DNA from: Sphingomonas sp. IC-11
Lineage (GTDB): Bacteria > Pseudomonadota > Alphaproteobacteria > Sphingomonadales > Sphingomonadaceae
Assembly (NCBI RefSeq): GCF_021043365.1
Contig: NZ_JAJNDU010000004.1
Coordinates: 62,001 to 126,000 of the forward strand
DNA length: 64,000 bases
Direction of reading: 5' to 3'
The position numbers and the translations under genes were made by a program. Below the pieces are notes generated by a model. It saw only the letters and a program-made list of their open reading frames with translations, was not told where the DNA came from and did no database searches. Position 1 is the first letter of the stretch. Each line of letters begins with the position of its first letter. Positions 43,545-52,816 of this stretch are shown here, piece after piece.

Positions 43545-46500
43545 TCATGCGACGATGAAGTCAGCGGCCGTCAGCGTCGGCAATGTGCTCAGCACGGCGA
43601 TATGGATCTGCGCCGCCGCTCCGTTACCGTCGGGATCATACCAAAGATTACCGGTAGCACGTTGATAGATGAAATGCTGATCCGCCGTGACTGCTTGCAC
43701 ACCATTCGCCATGAACATGGACGCGCTGAGCGCTCCGGGCGCCACATCTGCAAGTGCGGTGAACGCCGCCCGGCTGATCTCGAATTTGTCCTGGCCGGCG
43801 ACAAAATCTCGGATCTTGTCCCGCTCCACGCTAGTCGTCAGGACATCCATGACGAAGATGTCGGCACCGGCACCGCCGGTCAGTTCATCAGCGCCTACCC
43901 CGCCGATTAGGCGGTCGTTGCCGTCGCCGCCCTGCAGAAAGTCACTGCCGTCCTCTCCGGCGAGAATATCGTCGCCGCCGTTGCCAATTACGAGATCGCC
44001 GCCGGCACCGGCAAAGACGGTGTTAGCAGCGTCGTTGCCGGTGATGGTGTTGGTGGCATTGTTGCCGACGATCGATACTGCGGAGGTGCCCTGGATGGTT
44101 AAGTTCTCGATGTTGGCGCTCATGGACCAATTGGCGCGGGCGTAGACGAGGTCGGTTCCCTCACCTGGAAGTTCGATGACGGTATCCTGGGGATCGTCGA
44201 TGTAATAAGTGTCGTTGCCGATCCCGCCCGTCATCACGTCCGCGCCGCCGCGGCCGTCGATGATGTCGTTGCCAGCGCCGCCGTCAATCATATCGCGGAA
44301 TGCCGCGCCGTTCAGAACGTCGTTCCCGCCCAGCCCGTTGATGGTCCACAGATCATCCGTGGGTGCCGTGAAGTTGTTGATCCCGTTCGTGCCCGTATAG
44401 CTTTTCGGCTCGGGCAGATTGGCTAGCGAGATGGTGTGCGCTTGCTGGAACGAAGCACCAGACAAGTCTGTCACCGTCACCACCACGCCCAAGGTCGGCG
44501 TGGTTTCATAGTCCAGCACGGCGCCCCCCGCGACCCTCAGAGCGCCGGTCGCGGCGTCAATGACGAAGCGGCCGCCAGCGTTGTTCGCCAGCGCATAGGA
44601 CAGCACGTCGCCCGTGTCCGGATCGACACCCGCGAAGGTGGCCACGAGAGTACCGGCAGCGGCGTTCTCATCAACGGTTCCGCCCGTCATCGTGACGCCC
44701 CTTGGCGCATCCGCCACCCCCGCCAGCGTCACCGTAACCGTGCCGGTCTGAAGAGTGCCGCTGGCATCGGTCACCACATAGGAGAAAGTGGCGGAGCCAT
44801 CGAAGTCGGGAAGCGGGGTGAACACCACGTTGCCCTGGGCATTCAGCGTGACAGAACATCCCGAGATTGCGGACACCCGAGTGATGCTGAGCGGTGATCC
44901 ACTGCTTCCCACGTCATTGGCCAACAGTGACGCACCGGAGATGATCATCACCGTATCTTCAACCCCGGCGAACTGATCGGGCGTCGTCGTGATTGTGGGC
45001 GCGGCAGTGGCCGCAATACCGCGTGCCTTGACGGATGACCCGCTTATGTCGCCGTCCTGACCGGAAAGATCGGTCCAGCCGACGACGAACCCGCCGTCCG
45101 CCCGGGTGACCAAAACCGGCTCGACCTGCCCGCCGAGCACCTGAATTGGGATGACGCTTTCGCTACCCAGCCGGGAGCCATCGGCCGCGAAGAGCTGAGT
45201 CTTGACGCCCGACGTGCCATATTCAAGGCCGCTGCCACCGTAATCCGCCCAACCGACTGCAAAGCCGCCACCCGGCAATGCGGTGATGGTAGGCGCAATC
45301 TGGCTGCCACCGGTAGTGGTGTTGGCGAGTATCTCCCCACCAAGCGCATCCCCGTCGTCGTCGAAGCGGCGAACCTTGATGGCGAAACCGCTATTGTCAC
45401 CCCCGACAAAGCTGCCGTCCATCCAGGCGATCACGAAGCCGCCCCCGATCGTGGCGGCAATCGCGGGCTGCTGCTGATTGTTCGCCGTTGCGACGTTGAC
45501 GAGCCGTTCGGATCCGACACGGCCGGCCCCTGCGTCGAAAACCTGAACCTTGATCGCATCTTTGCTGGTGTCGCCACCCACCCGGCTGCTGTCCGACCAG
45601 GTGATTACGAAGCCGCCGGATTCCAGCGCGGTGATGTCCGGCGCCTCCTGTCGGCTGGCGGTAGCCGTATTGACCAAGAACTCATCGCCGAGCGCCTGAC
45701 CGCTGGCACTGTAATGGCGAGCCTTGATCGAGGACACGCTATCGTCTCCTCCCGTCAGGCTTTCATCCCGCCAGGTGACGATGAACGTCCCATCCTTCAG
45801 CGCCGCAACCGAAGCTTGGGCCTGAATACCGGCGGTGGCGGTGTTGACGAGGAACTCGGTGCCAGTCGCCACGCCATCAGCATTAAACAGTCGCGCCTTG
45901 ATCCCCGTCGACGAGGTGTCCTGAGCGCCGCTTGCATCGGTCCAGGCAACTACGAAACCACCTCCGGCCAGACCGGCAACGGATGGGGTGTCCTGCGCCC
46001 CTGCCGTCTGATTGTTGACGAGGAACTCCTGGCCGACCGGCTTCCCTTCCGCATCGAGTAGGCGGGCTTTCAGACCAGTGCCGCTCGTATCGCCGACCAG
46101 GCTTGCATCGGACCATACGGAAATCATCCGGCCGTCCGCGAGCCGCGCCATCGCCAGCTGCTGCTGATTGCCGGTCGTCTCGACGTTGAGGCGAGCTTCT
46201 GCGCCTGCACTGAAGCGATGGCTGTCGGTGGTTGCCGCGACCGCAAAGGTCAGGGTGGAGGTAAACAGCCCGCCAAGACCATCGCTCACTTCAAGCGTCA
46301 GCGACGCATTGCTGCCTGCCGCCGCGTCCAAGCGGTCAGCATCCGTTACGGTGAGAATGTCTCCCTCGATCCGGAACGCGCCGCCAGTGCTGTCGCCAAC
46401 GATGTTGAAGGAATATTGGGCGTTGAGCGGACCTTCCGGCACCAAGCGGCCTACGCCAGTGTGCTCGATTGCCCCCTGCACCACGCCGGGCCCGACCAGT

Positions 46501-47747
46501 TCCACTACTGAAGACGTGCCGGTATACGGTTTGAACACGCGGCTTGCGAGCCCGCCGTCCGGATCGATCGCATTGGCCGCGCTATCTGCCCAAGCCGCAG
46601 CGATGCCGCCGCCGGCCAAACCAACAATCGCCGGCGCGGTCTGATTGCCGGTCACGTTCGCGTTCATGATGAAATCGGCGCCGAGCTTCACGCCGTCGGC
46701 ATCGAACATCTGTGCCCGGATTCCATAGCCGCTCGCATCATGGGCAAGCAGGCTGTTGTCCTGCCATGCGACGGCAAATCCGCCGTCGGCCGTCGCCGTG
46801 ATCGAGGCGAATGCCTGAGTATTCAGCGTGAAGTCGTTGACGAGGATCTCCTGGCCAACTTTCGCACCGGTGGAATCAAAAACCTGCGCCCTGAGGCCGG
46901 CGGCGCTGTTGTCGCCGATGCCGCTGGCGTCGCGCCACGCAATCACGAACCGGCCATTTGCCAGGGTGGCAACGACCGGTTGATCCTGCGCGCCAAGCGT
47001 AGTGGTGTTCACGAGAAACTCGGCGCCCGTTTTTGTGCCCGACGCACTGAACAACTGGGCCTTGATCGATGAAACGGCGGCGTCCCCGCCTAACTTGCTG
47101 TTGTCGACCCAGGTGGCCACGAACCCGCCGGTCTGAAGCGCAGAGAGAGCCGGGGCTGCCTGGTCAGCAGCAGTGGTGCTGTTGATGAGAAACTCGTTGC
47201 CGATCTTGGTGGCATCAGCGCTGAACATCTGTCCACGGATGCCCGAACCGTTGCCGTCCGGCTGGGTGCCGCTCCTGTCCACCCAGCCGATGACGAAACC
47301 TCCGCCGGCCAGCGCCGTGACGTGGGATGCCGTTTGACCGCCATTAATCGTGGTGTTGACGAGAAGTTCAGCGCCGATCTTCGTACCAGTTGCGCTGAAG
47401 AGTTGCGCGCGGATGCCTTGGGCGCTGTTATCCGCCGTCAGACTGCCGTCGGTCCAGCTGACCAGGATGTTGCCATTGGAGAGCACGGCGACAGAGGCAG
47501 AGTCCTGCGCCCCAGCCGTAGTGGTATTGACGAGGATTTCTGCCGAACTCGCCTGACCCTGCGCATTGAACAAGCGCAGTCGAATCGCCGTGCCGCTGGC
47601 ATCTGCACCACTCTTGCTGGCGTCGGTCCAGCATAGAACATAGCCGCCATCTGACAGTGCGGCGATGGCGGCGTCTGTCTGCGATCCGGCAACAGAAGTA
47701 TTTACCTGATTTTCGATCGTTTCGGCGATCAGCGCGGCTGTGGTCAT
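43545..47747 (-). CDS. Giant RTX-type secreted protein with 14 WxD repeats in two sets of seven
   Basis: This 1400-residue, type I-secreted, calcium-binding protein is likely on the cell surface or extracellular. Residues about 10-420 hold seven repeats of about 57 residues (pattern NTTTxGxQ...LxxGGFVxxWxD...SxxxIKAQLF...GxE); a cadherin-like spacer follows. Seven more such repeats run to about 915. Next come a cadherin_5/VCBS-like unit and a cadherin-like unit. RTX nonapeptides (GGxGxDxxx) lie at about 1135-1175 and 1245-1300, then a serralysin-like C-terminal region. There is no Sec signal peptide. ATG 47747 follows GGAGGGG; the frame's earlier start at 47834 lacks one. Function is unknown; adhesion or binding is inferred. 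Confidence 0.88.
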   Translation of the reverse strand: MTTAALIAETIENQVNTSVAGSQTDAAIAALSDGGYVLCWTDASKSGADASGTAIRLRLFNAQGQASSAEILVNTTTAGAQDSASVAVLSNGNILVSWTDGSLTADNSAQGIRAQLFSATGTKIGAELLVNTTINGGQTASHVTALAGGGFVIGWVDRSGTQPDGNGSGIRGQMFSADATKIGNEFLINSTTAADQAAPALSALQTGGFVATWVDNSKLGGDAAVSSIKAQLFSASGTKTGAEFLVNTTTLGAQDQPVVATLANGRFVIAWRDASGIGDNSAAGLRAQVFDSTGAKVGQEILVNDFTLNTQAFASITATADGGFAVAWQDNSLLAHDASGYGIRAQMFDADGVKLGADFIMNANVTGNQTAPAIVGLAGGGIAAAWADSAANAIDPDGGLASRVFKPYTGTSSVVELVGPGVVQGAIEHTGVGRLVPEGPLNAQYSFNIVGDSTGGAFRIEGDILTVTDADRLDAAAGSNASLTLEVSDGLGGLFTSTLTFAVAATTDSHRFSAGAEARLNVETTGNQQQLAMARLADGRMISVWSDASLVGDTSGTGLKARLLDAEGKPVGQEFLVNNQTAGAQDTPSVAGLAGGGFVVAWTDASGAQDTSSTGIKARLFNADGVATGTEFLVNTATAGIQAQASVAALKDGTFIVTWRDESLTGGDDSVSSIKARHYSASGQALGDEFLVNTATASRQEAPDITALESGGFVITWSDSSRVGGDTSKDAIKVQVFDAGAGRVGSERLVNVATANNQQQPAIAATIGGGFVIAWMDGSFVGGDNSGFAIKVRRFDDDGDALGGEILANTTTGGSQIAPTITALPGGGFAVGWADYGGSGLEYGTSGVKTQLFAADGSRLGSESVIPIQVLGGQVEPVLVTRADGGFVVGWTDLSGQDGDISGSSVKARGIAATAAPTITTTPDQFAGVEDTVMIISGASLLANDVGSSGSPLSITRVSAISGCSVTLNAQGNVVFTPLPDFDGSATFSYVVTDASGTLQTGTVTVTLAGVADAPRGVTMTGGTVDENAAAGTLVATFAGVDPDTGDVLSYALANNAGGRFVIDAATGALRVAGGAVLDYETTPTLGVVVTVTDLSGASFQQAHTISLANLPEPKSYTGTNGINNFTAPTDDLWTINGLGGNDVLNGAAFRDMIDGGAGNDIIDGRGGADVMTGGIGNDTYYIDDPQDTVIELPGEGTDLVYARANWSMSANIENLTIQGTSAVSIVGNNATNTITGNDAANTVFAGAGGDLVIGNGGDDILAGEDGSDFLQGGDGNDRLIGGVGADELTGGAGADIFVMDVLTTSVERDKIRDFVAGQDKFEISRAAFTALADVAPGALSASMFMANGVQAVTADQHFIYQRATGNLWYDPDGNGAAAQIHIAVLSTLPTLTAADFIVA

Positions 47748-47912
47748 GGCCCCTCCAAGCCGCCCTGGAGAACAGACCAAATCGGCCGGGCGGCCTTGGA
47801 CTTGAAAATATCGGCGGCCTGAACCTTCACCCATCGCTATTGTTGATCGAGCCGGGAGGGGTAAGACCTGCCCGAAAGGGAAGTTACGGCGATGTGGGCC
47901 TTCGGCGACCCG

Positions 47913-49268
47913 TTACAGCCCCTCCCCGCCGACCCATTGTGCATTTGCCAGGCGGCGCGCCAACGCCCAGTTCTGCTGGCGAATGTCCGGCACCGCGACG
48001 ACTTCCCACAAGCCGCCGCGCGTCATCGGACCGATGCAGTAAAGCTGGTCAGACGTCGCTCCGTCCGCCCCGATCACCCGGGACTGGGCGTCCACTTCAA
48101 GACCGATGCGGAGCGCGTCGGGGCGAATCGCCCCTTCGGCCAGCAAGTGGCGGATCAAGGCTTCCGGAGATCGCAACAGATCGCCTTGCGGGCCGGTACA
48201 ATTAACAATGCGGCGGGCACGGGTGTGCATGACCTCGCTCCCGCCGCGAGGCCGCCATCGAAAGTCGACGGCATCCCCATCGGCCGACGTGGACACGATC
48301 TTGCCCGCCGCGAACCGCAGCCGGCCCGACGCGCACAGCGCATCGATCCGTTCAGCGACACTGGGGGCGAGGCGGTGACGGTGAACATCCCAGAAGGGCC
48401 GCAGATGACGCAGGAAGCGCAGCCGTTCAGCGTCGCTGGCGGCTCCCCACAGCATCTGAGTCACTGGACGCAGCTCATCCACGGCGGTGCGCCATCCGGC
48501 CTCGGCGGCGCGCGCGCGCACCGTCTTGACCAGGGCCGAAAGCTTGGTCCCCGGTCGCTCGCGAAGGCCGAGGACCGGCGGCATGCTGACATGCGGGCGG
48601 GGAACGAGCCCGCGGCGCGAAATCGCAAGCACTTGTCCGGTGAAACCGGCGGCATCGAGCAGCAAGGCAGCATCGATGGCGGTCAATCCGCTGCCAACCA
48701 GCACGACCGTATCCTCACTGGTGAGGCCGTCGACGATATCCCCTGCCCATGGATCACCGGCGTAGCAGCCTGGCGGCAAGCTCCCCGGGTTGATACCCGG
48801 GGGCGTGTGCGGCGGCAGGTTGCCAAGTGCCAGCACGATCGTTCCGGCCTTCACCTGACGCCCGTCGGAGAGCGACACGACGTGGCCGCGGCCGGCAGAT
48901 CGGGTGGCAACCGCTTCACCCTCGACAAGCGTCAGACGATCGCCGTGTTCGCGCTGCGCCTCCTTCAGCATATCGCGCAGATAGGCGCCATAGATCCGGC
49001 GCGGCACAAAGGTGGTTCGGTTGCCGAGGCCGTGAGCCTCTAACCACTGAACAAAGTGATCGGGTTCATCCGGCAGGGCGCTCATGTTCGCGGCCCGGAC
49101 ATTCAGAAGGTGCTCTTCGTTCGCCGCGCTATAGGCCACCCCGCGCCCGAGCTGATCCGACCGGCGCTCAACCAGCACCGTGCGCGGCCCGGCATGGCGC
49201 AGCAGGTTGATGGCCAGGAGCGTGCCCGAAAAGCCGCCGCCCACGATCACTACCGGATCGTCCGTCAT
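47913..49268 (-). CDS. FAD/NAD(P)-binding oxidoreductase (NAD_binding_9-type)
   Basis: This flavoprotein of about 451 residues opens with VVIVGGGFSGTLLAINLL and contains RGVAYSAANEEHLLNVRA near residue 45, the pattern of the FAD-NAD(P)-binding group related to hydroxylases and to EthA/HI0933-like enzymes. A second nucleotide-binding stretch is seen in TVVLVGSGLTAIDAALLL at about 200. The reaction is unknown. The first codon could be GTG 49271 or ATG 49268; ATG is chosen. It lies downstream of, and in the same direction as, the MpaB and P450 genes, but 161 bases away. Confidence 0.85.
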   Translation of the reverse strand: MTDDPVVIVGGGFSGTLLAINLLRHAGPRTVLVERRSDQLGRGVAYSAANEEHLLNVRAANMSALPDEPDHFVQWLEAHGLGNRTTFVPRRIYGAYLRDMLKEAQREHGDRLTLVEGEAVATRSAGRGHVVSLSDGRQVKAGTIVLALGNLPPHTPPGINPGSLPPGCYAGDPWAGDIVDGLTSEDTVVLVGSGLTAIDAALLLDAAGFTGQVLAISRRGLVPRPHVSMPPVLGLRERPGTKLSALVKTVRARAAEAGWRTAVDELRPVTQMLWGAASDAERLRFLRHLRPFWDVHRHRLAPSVAERIDALCASGRLRFAAGKIVSTSADGDAVDFRWRPRGGSEVMHTRARRIVNCTGPQGDLLRSPEALIRHLLAEGAIRPDALRIGLEVDAQSRVIGADGATSDQLYCIGPMTRGGLWEVVAVPDIRQQNWALARRLANAQWVGGEGL

Positions 49269-49429
49269 CACCTGTTCCCCCCTGCTTCGCCGAGCGGTGC
49301 AACAAGATCAACTTGCTGCAGCCAAAGCTCAGCTATCGAGCTCTTCTCTGCTGCGCAATCAGGCAAGAGGGAGGACGCGTGTATCCCTGGCCGCCATTCC
49401 CGGAATTCGCTGGTCTCTGGCGGTTTCGT

Positions 49430-50281
49430 TCACGCTAGCGCCTTCATCCGACGTGCCGCGAGCGACGGCGGCATGCCGGGCAGTGGCACGCGTTCCGCCA
49501 AAGCTCCCAACGCCTTCACCAAGGCCGCTTCGCCGCGGCGCAGCCCGCGCCGTTGTAGCTGAGGCAACGAGCGGACCGGCTCTGGTGTGATTTCCACCGC
49601 GGCGCGAACGGACAGTCGCTGCAGCGGACGCGCGGCGGTGGGCAGGATTGCGGCCCCTGCCATGATGTCGAGGAATTCAGTGAGGACCGGCGATCCCTCC
49701 AGACGCGGAGCCATCGCGCCCAGCAGGTGCTCCCATTCTTGCCAGGATGTGGGAGCATGGGCGGCGCCATAGAGCCGCGCCGCCGCTTGGCCTTCCGCAA
49801 AGGCGGCGGACTTCTCCTCGGCACTCAGCGACCGGGCGAAGCGACTATAGGCTTCGCAAAAGCCGAACACCGCGGTGGCCTGTACCCAGTCGAGCAGCTC
49901 CGGATCGTTGGCGTGATAGGGCCTGCCGGACGGGGTCTCCCCATGCACCTTCTCATGCATGCGGACGACGCGGGCGATCATCGTCTCTGCCGTGCTGCGT
50001 GGTCCATAGACCGTCACCATCGCGGCGTAGCCGGTTCGTCGCAGGCGCATGGACGGATCCCGGCGGAAGCTGCTGTGATCCCACACGCCCGAACGAACGG
50101 ACGGTTCGGCAAGCTCAAGCAGCACCGCCGCAACGCCGCCGATGAACAGCGACACGGGGTTAGCGAACACGCGCCAGGATACGCCGCCCGCAGGAGCCAG
50201 CGCCGGCTCGCCGGCGGGATGTTCGAAATCGAAGTCCAAGCCCGGGGGCGGGCGCATCAGTTCGCGAATGCCGGCGATCAC
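49430..50281 (-). CDS. Oxygenase MpaB-like family protein (DUF2236)
   Basis: This 283-residue protein shows the DUF2236/MpaB pattern: WRVFANPVSLFIGGVAAVLLEL, YAAMVTVYG, VVRMHEKVHG with the conserved His, and YHANDPELLDWVQATAVFG. Fungal MpaB is an oxygenase that cleaves a terpene chain, and bacterial relatives (Lcp-like) use a haem; I do not claim a substrate. The GTG start overlaps the P450 stop (GTGA at 50281-50278), so P450 and MpaB-like enzymes are co-made and may act on one substrate. Confidence 0.85.
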   Translation of the reverse strand: MIAGIRELMRPPPGLDFDFEHPAGEPALAPAGGVSWRVFANPVSLFIGGVAAVLLELAEPSVRSGVWDHSSFRRDPSMRLRRTGYAAMVTVYGPRSTAETMIARVVRMHEKVHGETPSGRPYHANDPELLDWVQATAVFGFCEAYSRFARSLSAEEKSAAFAEGQAAARLYGAAHAPTSWQEWEHLLGAMAPRLEGSPVLTEFLDIMAGAAILPTAARPLQRLSVRAAVEITPEPVRSLPQLQRRGLRRGEAALVKALGALAERVPLPGMPPSLAARRMKALA

Positions 50282-51444
50282 GGCTTACTGCCATCTATAA
50301 CCAGCCGGCAATCGCGCAGCTCATAACCGGTGACGAGGTCGTTCCATCCAAGGTCGGGCGCACGCTCCAGCCGCACGCCCGGTACCCGCAACAGCTTGTC
50401 CAGGAATATCTCGGCTTCCGCCAGAGCAACCCCGGCGCCAGGACAGCGGTGCTCACCGTCGCCGAACGCAAGGCCAGCGCCGCCGACGCGCTCCGCCCGC
50501 CGGCGATCGGGGTCAATGGCGTGGGGACAGGCACCCACCGCGGCGGGATCCCCATTGGCCGAGCGGATGTCGAGCTCGAACCGCTCGCCACCCTCCTCGG
50601 TCCGGCGATACAATGCGCCGACCACCGGCTCCAGGCGCAGGATCTCCTCGAGGAGTGCAATGCGAGCGGGTTGATCGCTGGCGAGGAAACGAGCCTTCAA
50701 CTCGCCATTCTCCAGGAGGTGCCAGCCCGCCATGGTGATGAATTCCCGGGTCGTCACCATCCCGGCCGCGCCGTAGGTGACGCATTCGACCAGGATGTCG
50801 CGAGCCTCATAGCCCTGCGCGAGCAGATGCGAGATGACGTCCTCCCCTGGCGACGTGCGCCGGGCCTCGATGGCAGGCCGCACGTCACGCAGATAGAAGT
50901 GCCAGATCCTCATCTGACCAATCAGATTGGCGAGCACCTGTTGAATCAGCCGGTCACCATCGGTGATCCCGAGGGAGAAGAAAGCGTCCAGCCGCCGGAT
51001 CATTCCGCGCTTGTCGCTGTTCGTCAGGCCTACGATCTGCGCAGCCACAGTAACGGCCAGATCCAGCGCCATGCTGTCGAGCTGTGCGCGACCGGTTGCG
51101 AGAAGGCCAGCGATCAGCCGGTCGGCCTCCGCCTCGATGATCGGCCGATGACGTTCGTTCACGACCCGCGGCGCAAAGAAGCGGGCAGTCGCCGCGCGCT
51201 GCCGACGATGTTCTTCACCGGACTGGAAGATGATTGGCGGACGTATCCTGCCGCCGAAACGCGCCATCAGATCTGCCTTGAAGCCGGCCTGCCGTGCGTC
51301 CGGATGGCGAAGGATGCGGCGGACCGGATCGTAACCAGTCACCGACCGCCCCTTCCGGGGCGCACTAAGCGCGAGCGCGGCAGAGCGCCGCTGATCCACG
51401 CCACCGGCCGGGCAGCTCTGGACGTTGCTCTTCGCGATCTCCAT
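50278..51444 (-). CDS. Cytochrome P450
   Basis: This 388-residue haem monooxygenase has the K-helix ExxR in LLEEILRLEP and the haem-thiolate loop FGDGEHRCPGAGVALAEAE with the axial Cys. The I-helix segment reads VTYGAAGMVTTREFI, keeping the Gly and Thr used in oxygen activation. The ATG at 51444 follows GGAGGACGAGC; the alternative at 51459 lacks this. It is divergent from the TetR-type regulator, with a palindrome between them. No ferredoxin or reductase is adjacent, so electron donors must come from elsewhere or from the FAD protein nearby. Confidence 0.93.
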   Translation of the reverse strand: MEIAKSNVQSCPAGGVDQRRSAALALSAPRKGRSVTGYDPVRRILRHPDARQAGFKADLMARFGGRIRPPIIFQSGEEHRRQRAATARFFAPRVVNERHRPIIEAEADRLIAGLLATGRAQLDSMALDLAVTVAAQIVGLTNSDKRGMIRRLDAFFSLGITDGDRLIQQVLANLIGQMRIWHFYLRDVRPAIEARRTSPGEDVISHLLAQGYEARDILVECVTYGAAGMVTTREFITMAGWHLLENGELKARFLASDQPARIALLEEILRLEPVVGALYRRTEEGGERFELDIRSANGDPAAVGACPHAIDPDRRRAERVGGAGLAFGDGEHRCPGAGVALAEAEIFLDKLLRVPGVRLERAPDLGWNDLVTGYELRDCRLVIDGSKP

Positions 51445-51460
51445 GCTCGTCCTCCACACG

Positions 51461-51483
51461 ATATGACAAGTTACTTATCATAT
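51461..51483. promoter_or_regulatory. Putative TetR operator (23-bp palindrome) between P450 and tetR
   Basis: The 23 bases are a near-perfect palindrome centred on T51472. The left arm ATATGACAAGT and the right arm ACTTATCATAT match as reverse complements except for one position. It lies 17 bases before the P450 start and 12 bases before the tetR start. A repressor bound here would block both divergent promoters, the classic TetR autoregulatory layout. Confidence 0.75.
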
Positions 51484-51494
51484 TCAGGTGAGCG

Positions 51495-52058
51495 GTGGCT
51501 GAACGAGACGAAAAGCAACGACGGGACGCACGAGTTGCACGATCACGCGCGGCGATGCGCGATGCGTTGATCGAACTGCTACGCGACACGCGATTGGAGG
51601 ACGTCACGGGCGCCCAGGTCGCTGCGCGTGCGGGCGTCGGCTATGCCACTTACTTCCGCCACTATGCGAACGTCCGGGATTTGCTGATCGACACCGTCGT
51701 GGTTGTGGCGGATGAGCTTGCCGCGCGAATGATGCCGCCCATGATCGCCGCAGATACAAGCGCGGCGGCACGTATGCTGGCCCGCGAAGTGGCGGAGCAC
51801 CGAACCATGTTTCTGGCGCTCCTACGTGGCGCGGGCGACGAGACCCGCGGCATGCTGGCGCGACACATTGTCGCGCGGACCGCCGAACTGCCGGACCTTT
51901 CGCCGGAATGGCTGCCCCAGCGATTGGCGTTACGTCTCGCCGTCGCAAGCACGGTTGAACTGTTGGATTGGTGGCTGTGCGAGGAGCCCGACAGGAGTGC
52001 CGACGACGTCGCTATGCTGCTCGACAGGCTGGTGATCGGCCCATTGCGCCATGGCTGA
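51495..52058 (+). CDS. TetR-family transcriptional regulator
   Basis: This 187-residue regulator has an N-terminal helix-turn-helix (VTGAQVAARAGVGYATYFRH, about 36-58) and an all-helical ligand domain whose specificity cannot be read. GTG 51495 follows AGGTGAG. It is divergent from the P450 gene and shares a short intergenic palindrome with it, so it probably represses P450-mpaB and itself until a small hydrophobic ligand binds. Confidence 0.9.
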   Translation: MAERDEKQRRDARVARSRAAMRDALIELLRDTRLEDVTGAQVAARAGVGYATYFRHYANVRDLLIDTVVVVADELAARMMPPMIAADTSAAARMLAREVAEHRTMFLALLRGAGDETRGMLARHIVARTAELPDLSPEWLPQRLALRLAVASTVELLDWWLCEEPDRSADDVAMLLDRLVIGPLRHG

Positions 52059-52093
52059 ACAAACCACGCCGTGGGGATCGCATTACCAGCAGA

Positions 52094-52816
52094 TCAACCC
52101 TCGATGCGATCGAACCTGGCAAGCACCGGGTTGCCCATCCACGCAGTGACACCCCACGCGCGAAGCCGCTCCTCGACAAGAGATGCACGCGGGCCATAGC
52201 GACGGTGCATCCCAAACGGGAGGGTCAACTGGCGATACTCCCCGGCGAGACGAAAACCGTGCCGGGCGAAACATGCCGAGATCTGACCAGGACGATAACG
52301 GCGGTAGGTTCGCGGATCACCCCCGGTTGGCCGGTTGGCCCCGCCGCTCAGCAGTCGGAGCGCGCTGGGGCTGAACATGCTGGGGTAATCGATAATGACA
52401 GTGCGCCGAGCCAGACGGCAGAGTTCCGCGATCAGCACGTGCCAATAGTTTACGTGACCGAGCAGCCTGATCGACGTCACGAGATCGAAACTGGCATCAT
52501 CATAAGGGGTCGCCAGGAGGTCCCCGGATTGAAACTGCACCTTCGCCGTAACCGGATCACGCGCCAGCCGCTCCGCACACCGCCGGTCGCTGCCGAAGAT
52601 CATCACGGCAGCGCCCGTTTCAACAAGCTGTCCGGCCAGTTGGCAATGGCCACCGCCAAGATCCAGAATGCTGCTGAGCCCGGAGGTCGGCAGCAAGCCT
52701 GCAACGCCTCGACGCTGAACGTCGAGGAAATAGGCGCCAGCCTCATCGCCAAACCGGCTCGCGAACGCCTCGGAAGAGGTCTCGAGATCCGGCCATGCGA
52801 CATCCAGCGCGGTCAT
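52094..52816 (-). CDS. Class I SAM-dependent methyltransferase
   Basis: This 240-residue methyltransferase has motif I in SSILDLGGGHCQLAGQLV, an acidic segment IFGSDRRCAERL and ASFDLVTSIRLLGHV as the post-motif region. ATG 52816 follows AGGAAG and overlaps the stop of the GT39-like gene (ATGA), so the two form an operon. The substrate may be a glycan or lipid product of that transferase; this is inference. The frame is open about 40 codons further upstream, but without a ribosome site. Confidence 0.85.
   Translation of the reverse strand: MTALDVAWPDLETSSEAFASRFGDEAGAYFLDVQRRGVAGLLPTSGLSSILDLGGGHCQLAGQLVETGAAVMIFGSDRRCAERLARDPVTAKVQFQSGDLLATPYDDASFDLVTSIRLLGHVNYWHVLIAELCRLARRTVIIDYPSMFSPSALRLLSGGANRPTGGDPRTYRRYRPGQISACFARHGFRLAGEYRQLTLPFGMHRRYGPRASLVEERLRAWGVTAWMGNPVLARFDRIEG

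Noticed and set aside
43687..47636. Many plus-strand open frames across 43.6-47.6 kb
   Set aside because: They are antisense shadows of the repetitive RTX gene; their Ser/Pro/Ala or Arg-rich composition mirrors the repeats.
43545..47747. The regularly spaced repeats as a CRISPR array
   Set aside because: The periodicity is at protein level (about 171 bases, diverged DNA) inside one long reading frame; there are no identical short repeats. No CRISPR array was seen anywhere in the window.
47657..49043. Long plus-strand frames (182 and 383 codons) over 47.7-49.0 kb
   Set aside because: Antisense to the FAD/NAD(P) oxidoreductase, which has clear nucleotide-binding motifs.
50449..51570. 373-codon plus-strand open frame
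   Set aside because: Antisense to the P450 gene, which has ExxR and the Cys haem loop on the minus strand.
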